Assembly: GCF_014842265.1 (NCBI RefSeq)
Contig: NZ_JACYVI010000018.1
Location: 1 to 64,000, forward strand
Length of the DNA stretch: 64,000 nt
Source of the DNA: Pseudomonas sp. CFBP 13711
Lineage (GTDB): Bacteria; Pseudomonadota; Gammaproteobacteria; Pseudomonadales; Pseudomonadaceae
Direction of reading: 5' to 3'
The stretch's first letter is position 1. Every line of letters begins with the position of its first letter. This document shows positions 1 through 7,417 of the stretch, piece after piece. The position numbers were made by a program, and so were the translations under genes. The notes under the pieces are model-generated. The model saw only the letters and a program-made list of their open reading frames with translations, was not told where the DNA came from and did no database searches.

Positions 1-90
1 GCAACATGACGCCCAATCAGTACGAGCGGCAAGCGGTCTGACAATCACCGATTGAGGTGTCCGGAAAAAGTTGACCACTTCACCGGCCTC

Positions 91-180
91 TTCCCGGCTG
101 AAGCCGGTCCTACGGGGGGCGGCGCCGGTTTAACTGACTGCAAGCGGTGCTTTTAGTGGGACCGGCTTTAGCCGGGAAGA
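91..180. repeat. REP doublet (REPIN-like)
   Basis: Two REP palindromes in opposite orientation, at 91-113 and 155-178, each with core CCGGCT-(TGA or TTT)-AGCCGG and a GTGGGA or GTAGGA end. Inverted pairs of this kind are the usual REPIN unit mobilised by REP-associated tyrosine transposases in fluorescent pseudomonads. No such transposase is in the window. Confidence 0.85.
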
Positions 181-206
181 GGTCCGTCCAAACGCTGACG
201 TTCGAT

Positions 207-331
207 CGTCCCCACGCTCCGCGTGGGAATGCATCCCGTGACGCTCCGCGTCACCTCCCAAGGCCTGAATGCGCGTCGTCTGCGGGACGCGGAGCGTCCG
301 GGGTGGCGTTACCACGCGGAGCGTGGGAACG
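207..331. repeat. Inverted pair of CCCACGCTCCGCGTGGG palindromes
   Basis: The left arm (207-254) joins the palindrome CCCACGCTCCGCGTGGG to GACGCTCCGCGTC. The right arm (283-331) carries the same two modules in reverse order and orientation. A diverged copy of the left arm recurs at about 57198-57250, so it is a dispersed element distinct from the REP family. Confidence 0.75.
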
Positions 332-359
332 ATCAGTAATCTGCGGTCGGACACCCATC

Positions 360-453
360 CTGTGGGAGCGAGCTTGCTCGCGAATGCTGCAGTGCAAACA
401 ATCACTACTCAGCGGATGTACAAACGCCTTCGTGAGCAAGCTCACTCCCACAG
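360..453. repeat. Inverted pair of GCGAGCAAGCTCGC-type palindromes
   Basis: The left copy at 360-386 reads TGTGGGAGCGAGCTTGCTCGCG. The right copy at 430-453 is its inverse with GTGAGCAAGCTCAC. This is the third palindrome class in the same 600 bases. Degenerate single copies occur at about 39491-39513 and 59588-59610. Confidence 0.75.
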
Positions 454-491
454 GGAGGTAGTCCGGTCTGCAAAACTGCCAGCGCCCATAC

Positions 492-568
492 CGGCCTCTT
501 CCCGGCTAAAGCCGGTCCCACTAAAAAGCAACGCGAACACCCTGTGGGACCGGCTTCAGCCGGGAAGC
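492..568. repeat. REP doublet (REPIN-like)
   Basis: Inverted REP pair: TTCCCGGCTAAAGCCGGTCCCAC near 499-521 and GTGGGACCGGCTTCAGCCGGGAAG at 545-568. The right copy runs directly into a CT-rich tract ending in TTTTGATCTTC. A similar REP plus GATCTTC junction recurs inverted near 57050-57105. Confidence 0.85.
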
Positions 569-908
569 TTTTGCTTTTGCTTTCGCTCTCGCCTTTGCTT
601 TTGATCTTCTACGCAGGAAGTCCAAGCGACACAAATCGCGACTTGGGTGCAGGCTGAACGCAGGTCTCGCGCAGCGGGTCGAGCCGCATGGATGCGGCGA
701 GAGCGCCGTCAGGACATGGATGTCCGTTCGGCGCGGGCCCACGGAGCGAGACCGGAGTGAAGGAACCCCGACGCAGGAGGGGCCCAACCAGGAGCACAAG
801 CCCTTGGTTACTTGGGGCTTTATCAAGTAACTCGCCGAAGGCGAAACAGTCTGCCCTTAGGCAGACGCCCTTGATCTTGCTTTAGATCGTGATCTTGCCA
901 GACGCAGG

Positions 909-1985
909 TCAAACATCTTCAATCCGAATGACTTCGTCCGTCACTTCCTCAAGCTGCCGCACGATCTGATAAATATTCGCCACCGCCAACAGCGTCGTCC
1001 TCGGGATGTACTTGCCGGCCTTGACCTTATACAGCGTCCGCGCCAGCCAGATACTCTGCACCACCGGAATCCCCGCCTTTTTTGCCCGCGCGATCAACGC
1101 CAGCGCCTCATCATCCTCACCCTTGCAGTGAATCTGCGGCAGCGGCGTCGTGCCGGGCCGGTAATAGAGCGCCACCGCGTAGTGGGTCGGATTCACCACC
1201 AGCATGTCCGCATCCTCCACCGGCTTGGCCGGCGCGGTCGGCGCCTGGTTCAACAACTCATGGGCCAGCTGCCGACGATGCCCCTTCACATGGGGGTCGC
1301 CCTCTGACTGCTTGTACTCCTTCTTGATGTCCTCATGGCTCATCCGCAGCTTCTTGGCGTGGAAGTACTTCTGCAGCGCAAAGTCCACCGCGCCGATCAC
1401 CAAAAGCAGCCCCAGCGTCGCCCGCAAAATGTGCCGGAACACCTGCAACAGCGCATGCCAGTACGTCGTCAGGTCGGTGCTCGACAGCAAAATCAGCGTG
1501 CCCAGCGACGGCTTCACCACCACATACAGCGTCGCCGCGATGGCCGTGGCTTTCAGGATGCTGAGCAGCAAGGTGGTCAGGCTTTGCGACGAGAACATCT
1601 GCTTGGCGTGGGCGAACGGGTTGAGTTTGTTGAAGTCCAGCTTCAGCGCCTTGGGCGCGAACAGAAACCCGATCTGTATCCAGCTGCCCACCAGCCGCAT
1701 CAACATCGCGATGCCGACGCTGCTAAGGACGAAGCCGATCAACACGCTCGCGCCTTCGCTGGCGACCTGCTCCAGTGTGTGCATGAAGGGCTGGCCAACG
1801 CCCTGAAACGACAGCGTCATCAAGTGCAGCAAGCGCGCGACGCTTTCGTCCGCCAGGCCGAAGGTCACTTCGCTGACGACCAGCAACACCAGCAGTTTGC
1901 TCAGGTCCTGGCTCTGCCCGACCTGGCCTTTTTCGCGGGCGTCGCGCAGTTGTTTGGGCGTGGCCTTTTCGGTTTTTTCGCTCAC
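909..1985 (-). CDS. hrcU: T3SS export gate autoprotease HrcU (SctU)
   Basis: Inner-membrane component of the type III export apparatus that switches substrate class after self-cleavage. The 358-residue protein has the family layout: an N-terminal membrane half with hydrophobic segments in about residues 30-210, then a cytoplasmic domain with the intact NPTH self-cleavage motif at residues 265-268. It is the last gene of the operon and its start overlaps the hrcT stop by four bases (ATGA type). No clear rho-independent terminator follows; REP palindromes do. The assignment rests on motif and gene order. Confidence 0.96.
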   Translation of the reverse strand: MSEKTEKATPKQLRDAREKGQVGQSQDLSKLLVLLVVSEVTFGLADESVARLLHLMTLSFQGVGQPFMHTLEQVASEGASVLIGFVLSSVGIAMLMRLVGSWIQIGFLFAPKALKLDFNKLNPFAHAKQMFSSQSLTTLLLSILKATAIAATLYVVVKPSLGTLILLSSTDLTTYWHALLQVFRHILRATLGLLLVIGAVDFALQKYFHAKKLRMSHEDIKKEYKQSEGDPHVKGHRRQLAHELLNQAPTAPAKPVEDADMLVVNPTHYAVALYYRPGTTPLPQIHCKGEDDEALALIARAKKAGIPVVQSIWLARTLYKVKAGKYIPRTTLLAVANIYQIVRQLEEVTDEVIRIEDV

Positions 1986-2776
1986 GGCACATGCACCAGT
2001 TGGCCGAGCAAATGCTTCAGCTCGGCGAGCTGCATGATCTGGCCGTTGCCCAGTTCCAGCAGCGTCGGCAGGTAGATGAGCAGGAAGGCGATACCCGCCA
2101 TGCTCTTGGCCGGCATGGCCAGGATCGACACGTTCAGTTGCTGCGCGTACAGCCCGATGATCGCCAGCGCGGCCTCGATCAACAGCAGCAAACCAATGAA
2201 CGGCGCGGCGTAGAGCATCATGTGCTGGAGGGTCTGGTTGAGTTGTTCGAGAAACAGGTCGAGCCCGTCGACGGTCATGCCGGGCAGCCAGGCGGTGGGC
2301 GGCCAGACCTGATAACTGTCCCAGATCACCTGGGTAATCAGCGACAACCCGCCGGACAGGATCACCAGCATGATCAACGTCTCTTGAAACAGCTCGCCCA
2401 GCGGCGTCGCATCAGGCCCCAGCGCCGGGTTCAGTTGACCGCCGCTCAAGGCGCCGCGCTGGCTGTCGAGCAATGCGCCCACCGAAGCGAACATCCAGAA
2501 CGGCGCGTACAGCAACAGGCCGAGGAGGGTGCCAAGCACCGCCTCTTTAAGCAGCAGCGCGCCGATGGAAAACCAGTCGTCGTTCATGCCCGACAGGGCG
2601 CGGCTGATGCTCGGCGCCGGGATCATCGACACCACCAGCACCACCGCGTAACGCAGCGGGCCCTTGAGGTATTTAAAGCAGAACGCCGGCACCAGAATCA
2701 TGCACGGCAGGATGCGCGCGGCCGCCAGGCCCATGCCCAGCATCAGTTCGAACAGCCCCTGAGCGTCGAAGGGCAT
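1982..2776 (-). CDS. hrcT: T3SS export gate protein HrcT (SctT)
   Basis: A 264-residue polytopic inner-membrane protein of the SctT/FliR family, part of the R-S-T export gate through which substrates cross the inner membrane. It shows several hydrophobic segments and the position expected between hrcS and hrcU. It begins on the base next to the hrcS stop and overlaps hrcU by four bases, so translation is probably coupled. Confidence 0.95.
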   Translation of the reverse strand: MPFDAQGLFELMLGMGLAAARILPCMILVPAFCFKYLKGPLRYAVVLVVSMIPAPSISRALSGMNDDWFSIGALLLKEAVLGTLLGLLLYAPFWMFASVGALLDSQRGALSGGQLNPALGPDATPLGELFQETLIMLVILSGGLSLITQVIWDSYQVWPPTAWLPGMTVDGLDLFLEQLNQTLQHMMLYAAPFIGLLLLIEAALAIIGLYAQQLNVSILAMPAKSMAGIAFLLIYLPTLLELGNGQIMQLAELKHLLGQLVHVP

Positions 2777-3046
2777 CTAGTGCGCGCCGCCGGAGCGGGC
2801 GATCAGGTCGAAGGCCATGTTGATGAACTGGACCAGTTCGACACCGATCCATCGCCCGGTCATGGCCAGGGTCAGGCCGACGGCGGCGAGCTTTATGCCG
2901 AAGGGCAGGGTCTGGTCCTGGATCTGCATCAGCGCCTGCAGCAGCGAGGTGATGACGCCCACCAGCACGGCCACCCCCAACGGCGGCGCCGTGAGAATCA
3001 CCACCAGAAACATGCCCTGTTTGAACAACGCCAGCGCTTCCATCAC
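2777..3046 (-). CDS. hrcS: T3SS export gate protein HrcS (SctS)
   Basis: An 89-residue protein with two hydrophobic helices (about residues 12-37 and 50-72), the standard SctS/FliQ size and topology. The residues between the helices (LMQIQDQTLPFGIKL) match the family loop. It begins four bases after the hrcR stop and abuts hrcT. Confidence 0.96.
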   Translation of the reverse strand: MMEALALFKQGMFLVVILTAPPLGVAVLVGVITSLLQALMQIQDQTLPFGIKLAAVGLTLAMTGRWIGVELVQFINMAFDLIARSGGAH

Positions 3047-3050
3047 CGCC

Positions 3051-3704
3051 TCACATGTACGAGTAGAAAAGGCTGTCGAGCAGGCGCGTCCAGCCTTGCA
3101 CCAGCACGAACAGCAGCAGTTTGAGGGGCAGCGAAATGGTCATCGGCGAGACCATCTGCATGCCCAGCGCCAGCAGCAGGTTGGAGACGATCAGGTCGAT
3201 GACGATGAACGGGATGTAGATCAGAAAGCCGATCTGAAAACCGGCCTGCAACTCGGACAAAACGAAGGCGGGCACGGCCAGCAGCAGGTCGCTTTTGCTG
3301 GCCTGGTCGGCCATGTCCTTGGGCCACATGCGCTGGGTGTTGTCGAGCAGGTGGGCAACGACTTCCGGGTCGGTGTTACGGCTCATGAACCGTTGCAACG
3401 GCTCGATGACGGTGTTGGCGCTGGCCTGCAATTTCTCGGTGCTGCCCATCTCCAGCGGGCGGTCGTGAACCCGCTGCTGGATTTCGTGGGCGACGGGGGC
3501 CATGACGAACATGGTCGCGGCCAGGGCGATGCCGTACAGCGCCATGTTCGGCGGCACTTGCTGCACGCCGATGGCGTTGCGGGTAATCAGCAGGGTCATG
3601 GAAATTTTGAGGAAGGCCGTGCAGACGATCAGCAGAAACGGAATCAACGACAGGGCGCCGAGGAACAGCGCCAGCATCACCGGGTTCATCCCGTCCATGA
3701 TCAT
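3051..3704 (-). CDS. hrcR: T3SS export gate protein HrcR (SctR)
   Basis: A 217-residue SctR/FliP-family membrane protein, the main subunit of the export gate. The chosen start (MIMDGMNP) overlaps the hrcQb stop by four bases (ATGA), as elsewhere in this operon; a longer frame upstream lies inside hrcQb and is arginine-rich non-protein sequence. Hydrophobic segments lie near both ends, with a soluble loop around residues 75-145. Length and order match the P. syringae hrc operon. Confidence 0.96.
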   Translation of the reverse strand: MIMDGMNPVMLALFLGALSLIPFLLIVCTAFLKISMTLLITRNAIGVQQVPPNMALYGIALAATMFVMAPVAHEIQQRVHDRPLEMGSTEKLQASANTVIEPLQRFMSRNTDPEVVAHLLDNTQRMWPKDMADQASKSDLLLAVPAFVLSELQAGFQIGFLIYIPFIVIDLIVSNLLLALGMQMVSPMTISLPLKLLLFVLVQGWTRLLDSLFYSYM

Positions 3705-4177
3705 GCTTGAGACGCCATGCGGGTGATCTGCAGACCGAGGCGGCCCTCGACGCTGACCAGCTCGCCCTCCGCGACGACGCGCTCGCCGTGGCACAGGGTG
3801 GCGAAGCCGGGTGTGACGCCGTTGACGGGTAATACGGTGCCGGCCGCGATGCGGCGCAGGTCGCCGAGGGTCAGTTCGAGGCTGCCGCAGCGCAGGGTCA
3901 GGGCCAGCGGCAGTTGGTCAAGGGAATCGAGGGATGTCTGGGTTTCTGTTGATTGAGGCTCGTAAGGTTCGTCCGCGTAGCCATCGGAGGCGGTTTCATC
4001 CTGCCACTCGTTTTCGGCGGTTTGATGCTCGGCGTCGTGAAAAGCTTCCCGGCTAAAGCCGGTCCCACGGTCGACAGTTTCAGGGCTGTAGCCGGCGCCA
4101 TTGTTCAGTGCGTCCTCGGTCGACTCATCGTCGGCAAGGTCCTCGATCTCGTCTTCGTACAATTCTTCATTGACCAT
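3701..4177 (-). CDS. hrcQb: T3SS C-ring protein HrcQb (SctQ, C-terminal part)
   Basis: A 158-residue protein ending in a SPOA/FliN-like domain (about residues 90-150), the cytoplasmic sorting-platform component encoded as a separate gene from hrcQa in Hrp1 systems. The start MVNEEL overlaps the 3' end of hrcQa by 11 bases. The N-terminus is very acidic (EELYEDEIEDLADDE). A complete REP palindrome (4045-4068) lies inside the gene and is translated as GTGFSREA around residues 37-44, in the low-complexity N-terminal region ahead of the folded domain. The protein looks longer than the P. syringae homologue (roughly 140 residues from memory), part of the excess being the REP peptide. Confidence 0.93.
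   Translation of the reverse strand: MVNEELYEDEIEDLADDESTEDALNNGAGYSPETVDRGTGFSREAFHDAEHQTAENEWQDETASDGYADEPYEPQSTETQTSLDSLDQLPLALTLRCGSLELTLGDLRRIAAGTVLPVNGVTPGFATLCHGERVVAEGELVSVEGRLGLQITRMASQA
4045..4068. repeat. REP palindrome inside hrcQb
   Basis: On the minus strand it reads GTGGGACCGGCT, then TTAGCCGGGAAG, identical to the free-standing REP copy at 155-178. It leaves the hrcQb frame open and is read as (R)GTGFSREA, a different frame from the two copies in hrcQa. Confidence 0.92.
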
Positions 4178-5057
4178 GTCCCAAGTCTTCCTCGTGGCTG
4201 AACCGTACATACAGCTGCTGGGCGCGGCTGTCCGTCTGCACTGCCCATTGCCGACCCGCCAGTTGCAGGCGGCCGCCGCCTTCTTCGTCGAAATGACACA
4301 ACGACGGCAGCAGCACGTCCCCCGGTTGCAGCGACGCCAACTGGTCGAGGCTCAACGACAGCTCGCCCAGCACCAGCGGCTGTCGGATGGGCCAGTCTGA
4401 CGCGACGTTCTGCCGGTGCGGCTGCCAGTGATGGCTGCCGAGCAGTTGCAGCAAAACCCGCGCCTCGGCCCAGAGCTGTGCGTGCAACACCTGCGAACCC
4501 AATCGCAGTTGCAATCGGCAGGTCATCGGCGCGGTATTCGGGCTTTCGCCTTCGGCGGACAGCGCAGTGATATCGCTGAGTGGCCGCAGAGGGCAAAGCA
4601 GTTCCGCCAGTTCGGTACTCATGCGTTGATTCACCAGTTGCCAGTACCACGGCTGATGTTCGCCGCCGAGGGTGACCGGCAGCTCGCCGAGCAGGCTCAG
4701 CACCGCTTCGGCGTCGCTCAGGGCGAAGGGGCCGAGGGCGCTGTCGAACCAGGTCAGCGACGACGCGCTCCCGGCTGAAGCCGGCCCTACGAGGGGCGAG
4801 CCATCCCGGTTTGTATCGTTGGGCATCGATCGCAGGGTTAGCTCGCCGCGCTGACCCTGGGCGGTGTAGCCGCAGCTCACGCCGGCGCCGAGCAGACGCG
4901 AGGCTTCGGCAAAATCGCCGCTGACTTCCCGCATCTTCAGCGGACTGAATGGCGGGTTCCCGGCTAAAGCCGGTCCTACGGTGTTCAGGTCGCTCGTGCC
5001 CACGTTCATGCCCGAGTTCCTCTCCGAATTCATGGTCGAGTTCATGTCCGGCGTCAT
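4167..5057 (-). CDS. hrcQa: T3SS C-ring protein HrcQa (SctQ, N-terminal part)
   Basis: A 296-residue protein, the larger half of the split SctQ pair, which with HrcQb builds the cytoplasmic sorting platform. The C-terminal 60-70 residues (GELSLSLDQLASLQPGDVLL onward) carry the SPOA-like fold. The gene starts inside the hrpP stop (4-base overlap) and overlaps hrcQb by 11 bases. Two REP palindromes lie in the coding sequence (4957-4979 and 4768-4790), both read in the frame giving VGPALAGN and VGPASAGS. The N-terminus also contains repeated M-N-S/T-rich codons. These insertions help explain a length above the P. syringae protein (about 240 residues from memory). Confidence 0.92.
   Translation of the reverse strand: MTPDMNSTMNSERNSGMNVGTSDLNTVGPALAGNPPFSPLKMREVSGDFAEASRLLGAGVSCGYTAQGQRGELTLRSMPNDTNRDGSPLVGPASAGSASSLTWFDSALGPFALSDAEAVLSLLGELPVTLGGEHQPWYWQLVNQRMSTELAELLCPLRPLSDITALSAEGESPNTAPMTCRLQLRLGSQVLHAQLWAEARVLLQLLGSHHWQPHRQNVASDWPIRQPLVLGELSLSLDQLASLQPGDVLLPSLCHFDEEGGGRLQLAGRQWAVQTDSRAQQLYVRFSHEEDLGHGQ
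4768..4790. repeat. REP palindrome inside hrcQa (copy 2)
   Basis: Minus-strand sequence GTAGGGCCGGCTTCAGCCGG, then GAG. It is translated in hrcQa as VGPASAGS at about residues 90-97. The reading frame is intact on both sides. Confidence 0.9.
4957..4979. repeat. REP palindrome inside hrcQa (copy 1)
   Basis: Minus-strand sequence GTAGGACCGGCTTTAGCCGG, then GAA. It is translated as VGPALAGN at about residues 27-34 of HrcQa, in the same frame as copy 2. Confidence 0.92.
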
Positions 5058-5611
5058 CCCTGCGCCTCCTCAAAGGACAGATCAACGTCACAACCCAGCG
5101 CCTGCTCCAGCGCGCTTTCGCAGTTGCGTTGATGGGGCTGCAAGCGTTTCAGCACGCCACGTCGGGTGAAGCCCAGTTCGATGCTCCACTGGTTGTCGCG
5201 CTTGTTGGCGTTGACCTGCACCTTTCCGAGATTGGGCATCAGCAAGGTCAGGCTCAACGGGCCGTCCGGTTGCTGGGGCAGGCGTTGGGCGAGCTCGTCG
5301 ATGAGCTGCGTTGGCACGCCTTCACTGGGGAACAACGTGCTGAAGCTGCTGCCGGCGAAACCCGATTCGCTCTGCTGCTCCGTCACCGGCGGCACCAACA
5401 GTTGGGAGAAAAACATCCCGTCAGCACTCAACGAGGCAGGCGAGGCGGATTCATCGCACAGCCGGCGCAGGCGTTCGGCATCGGCGCGACGCACAGGGGA
5501 CGACGGCTGGCGCGTGTCGCCCGGCGCGGCAGGGGATGGCGAGGGCGCGCGCGACGTTTCGGCACGGGGCTGCGGTTGCGGGCGAGGCGGGTGTTGCACC
5601 GGGCTGTTCAT
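5054..5611 (-). CDS. hrpP: T3SS needle/pilus regulator HrpP (SctP)
   Basis: A 185-residue protein in the SctP position between hrpO and hrcQa. Family members control length and substrate switching. The first 60 residues are Pro/Arg/Ser-rich (MNSPVQHPPRPQPQPR) and probably disordered. The C-terminal half (LSLTLLMPNLGKVQVNAN onward) resembles the substrate-specificity-switch domain. It overlaps both neighbours by four bases. Sequence conservation in this family is low, so the call leans on gene order. Confidence 0.87.
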   Translation of the reverse strand: MNSPVQHPPRPQPQPRAETSRAPSPSPAAPGDTRQPSSPVRRADAERLRRLCDESASPASLSADGMFFSQLLVPPVTEQQSESGFAGSSFSTLFPSEGVPTQLIDELAQRLPQQPDGPLSLTLLMPNLGKVQVNANKRDNQWSIELGFTRRGVLKRLQPHQRNCESALEQALGCDVDLSFEEAQG

Positions 5612-6063
5612 GTCGATTCACCTTCTTCGTTGAGGGCCTCGGCCAGGCAGGCGAGTTTTTCCACGGCCCGTTGGGACGCTTTCGCTGCGTTTTTGGCCTC
5701 GGCCAGCCGCTGCTGTTGCTCCTCGATGCCCAACTGCTGGCGAGCCATGTCCTGGCGGATATAAGCCAGCCGGTCGAGCATGCGGTTTTCCTTCTCGTGC
5801 CAGCGTTCGAGGTCGTCCAGCGACATCGACTTGTTGACGTGGGCGCTGCTCAACACCTGCCGGCGTTCGCGCTGGTTATGGCGTTCTTGCGCGTACGAAT
5901 CGCGAGTCTGCTGCAGATGCTCGTGCAAGTGCTCCAGGGTTTTTTGCGCCTGCCGTTGCGCCCGTTCGGCGCTGGCCTGGCGATGCTGACGCAGCGGCGT
6001 GAGCACGCTGATGACCTGTTCCATGGCGAGGGTTTGCGGATCGACTTCAAGCTCTTCTTCCAC
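5608..6063 (-). CDS. hrpO: T3SS stalk protein HrpO (SctO)
   Basis: A 151-residue, strongly charged, nearly all-helical protein, consistent with the SctO/FliJ coiled coil that links the ATPase to the export gate. Heptad-like stretches (EHLHEHLQQTRDSYAQERH; LGIEEQQQRLAEAKNAAK) run through most of it. It lies four bases after hrcN and overlaps hrpP by four. Confidence 0.9.
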   Translation of the reverse strand: MEEELEVDPQTLAMEQVISVLTPLRQHRQASAERAQRQAQKTLEHLHEHLQQTRDSYAQERHNQRERRQVLSSAHVNKSMSLDDLERWHEKENRMLDRLAYIRQDMARQQLGIEEQQQRLAEAKNAAKASQRAVEKLACLAEALNEEGEST

Positions 6064-6067
6064 GCCA

Positions 6068-7417
6068 TCACTCCGGCAGTTGCGAGGTGAGTTGCATCAG
6101 TGCGGCGAGGGTTTCCTCAAGCGGCACCGGCTCGCGCAGGTCCTGGCGCAGAAACGCATTGATTGGCTCGTTCAGCCGTACCGCGCAGTCGGTCACCGGG
6201 TCGCTGCCGGGCTGGTATTCGCCCAGGCGCAAGAGCATTTCCACCTGCTTGTAGGCCGCCATCAAACGGCGCAACCGGTTGTTCGCCTGCTGGTGCTCGC
6301 GGCCGGTGACGTTGCTGATGATCCGGCTGATGCTGGCCTGTACGTCGATGGCCGGGTAATGCCCGCGCTCGGCCAGTTTGCGCGACAACACGATGTGGCC
6401 GTCGAGCAGCGAACGCACCTCGTCGGCGACCGGGTCGTTCATCGAATCCTGTTCGATCAGCACGGTATAGAGCGCGGTAATCGAGCCTTTCTCGCTCATG
6501 CCGGCCCGTTCAACCAGGCGCGGCAGCAGGGTGTAGACCGAAGGCGGCAGGCCGCCGCGCCCGAGGGGTTCGCCGGCGGCAATGCCGATCTCGCGCTGGG
6601 CCCGGGCGAAGCGGGTGAGGGAGTCGAGCAGCAACAACACTTTCAGGCCGCGCTCACGAAAGGCTTCGGCGATGGCGGTGGCGGTGAAGGCCGCGCGGGC
6701 CCGTTCCATGCTCGATCGGTCCGATGTGGCGCAGACCAGCACCGAACGTGCGCGCAAGGTGGCGTCCAGTTCGTGGTCAAGAAACTCGCGCAGCTCACGG
6801 CCCCGCTCGCCGATCAGGCCGAAGACGATCACGTCGCAGTCCATGTTGCGCGCCAGCTCGGCCATCAAGGTGGTCTTGCCGCAACCGGCCCCGGCGAACA
6901 AACCGACGCGCTGGCCTTCGCCGAGCAGAATCGCGCTGTCGATGGCGCGCACGCCGGTGGGCAACGCTCTGCTGATCCGTGGTCGCTGGGTCGGCGGCAG
7001 GGCGTCGGCGATTACCGGCAGGGTGACGCGCCGATCACCGGGGCCGGCGAATGCGCCTTCTGAATCCCCCAGCAGCGGCCGGCCGAAACCGTCGAGCACG
7101 CTGCCCAGTAAACGGTCGTCGACGCCGATGCGGTGGGCCATGCCCAGCGGCCGAATGTGCGCGCCGACCTGAATGCCGTCCGGGGTGCCGAGGGCACTGA
7201 GCAGCGTGCAATCCCGGGTAAAACCGACGATTTCCGCGAGCATGGTGCTGCCATCGGATTTGCTCACTTCACACAGGTCACCGACCTTGGCTGCGGGGAT
7301 CTGGCACTCCAGCAGGATGCCGCTGACGGCACTGACCCGGCCGCTGACCTTCACCGCAGAAAATCCCTTCAGGCGCTGATGGTGGGCGGATTTCCATTGA
7401 TCCAGCGCCGCGTTCAC
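6068..7417 (-). CDS. hrcN: T3SS ATPase HrcN (SctN)
   Basis: The 449-residue hexameric ATPase that strips chaperones from and unfolds substrates at the cytoplasmic face. The Walker A motif GAGCGKTT is at residues 176-183, and further ATPase motifs follow (VIVFGLIGERGRELREF; LLLLDSLTRFARAQREI). The region shared with F1 beta and FliI is complete. The start overlaps the hrpQ stop by four bases. Confidence 0.97.
   Translation of the reverse strand: MNAALDQWKSAHHQRLKGFSAVKVSGRVSAVSGILLECQIPAAKVGDLCEVSKSDGSTMLAEIVGFTRDCTLLSALGTPDGIQVGAHIRPLGMAHRIGVDDRLLGSVLDGFGRPLLGDSEGAFAGPGDRRVTLPVIADALPPTQRPRISRALPTGVRAIDSAILLGEGQRVGLFAGAGCGKTTLMAELARNMDCDVIVFGLIGERGRELREFLDHELDATLRARSVLVCATSDRSSMERARAAFTATAIAEAFRERGLKVLLLLDSLTRFARAQREIGIAAGEPLGRGGLPPSVYTLLPRLVERAGMSEKGSITALYTVLIEQDSMNDPVADEVRSLLDGHIVLSRKLAERGHYPAIDVQASISRIISNVTGREHQQANNRLRRLMAAYKQVEMLLRLGEYQPGSDPVTDCAVRLNEPINAFLRQDLREPVPLEETLAALMQLTSQLPE

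Larger units (their letters stand above)
1..908. other. Non-coding repeat mosaic downstream of hrcU
   Basis: No open frame here has a ribosome site and protein-like content; the frames mostly translate palindromes. The stretch is packed with at least three kinds of short palindrome (listed separately), a CT-rich low-complexity tract at about 568-608, and a 608-900 block containing a GTCTGCC/GGCAGAC hairpin near 850-866. In P. syringae the hrcC operon converges on hrcU, so this could be the spacer between two convergent hrp operons, with the second off the left edge. That last point is inference. Confidence 0.7.

Noticed and set aside
759..790. Possible third hrp box (GGAACC at 762-767)
   Set aside because: The downstream half reads CCAACCA rather than CCACNNA at allowed spacing, and no hrp gene follows.
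609..885. Short open frames in the left-edge region
   Set aside because: They translate palindromes and low-complexity repeats (Lys-Ala runs) and have no ribosome sites.
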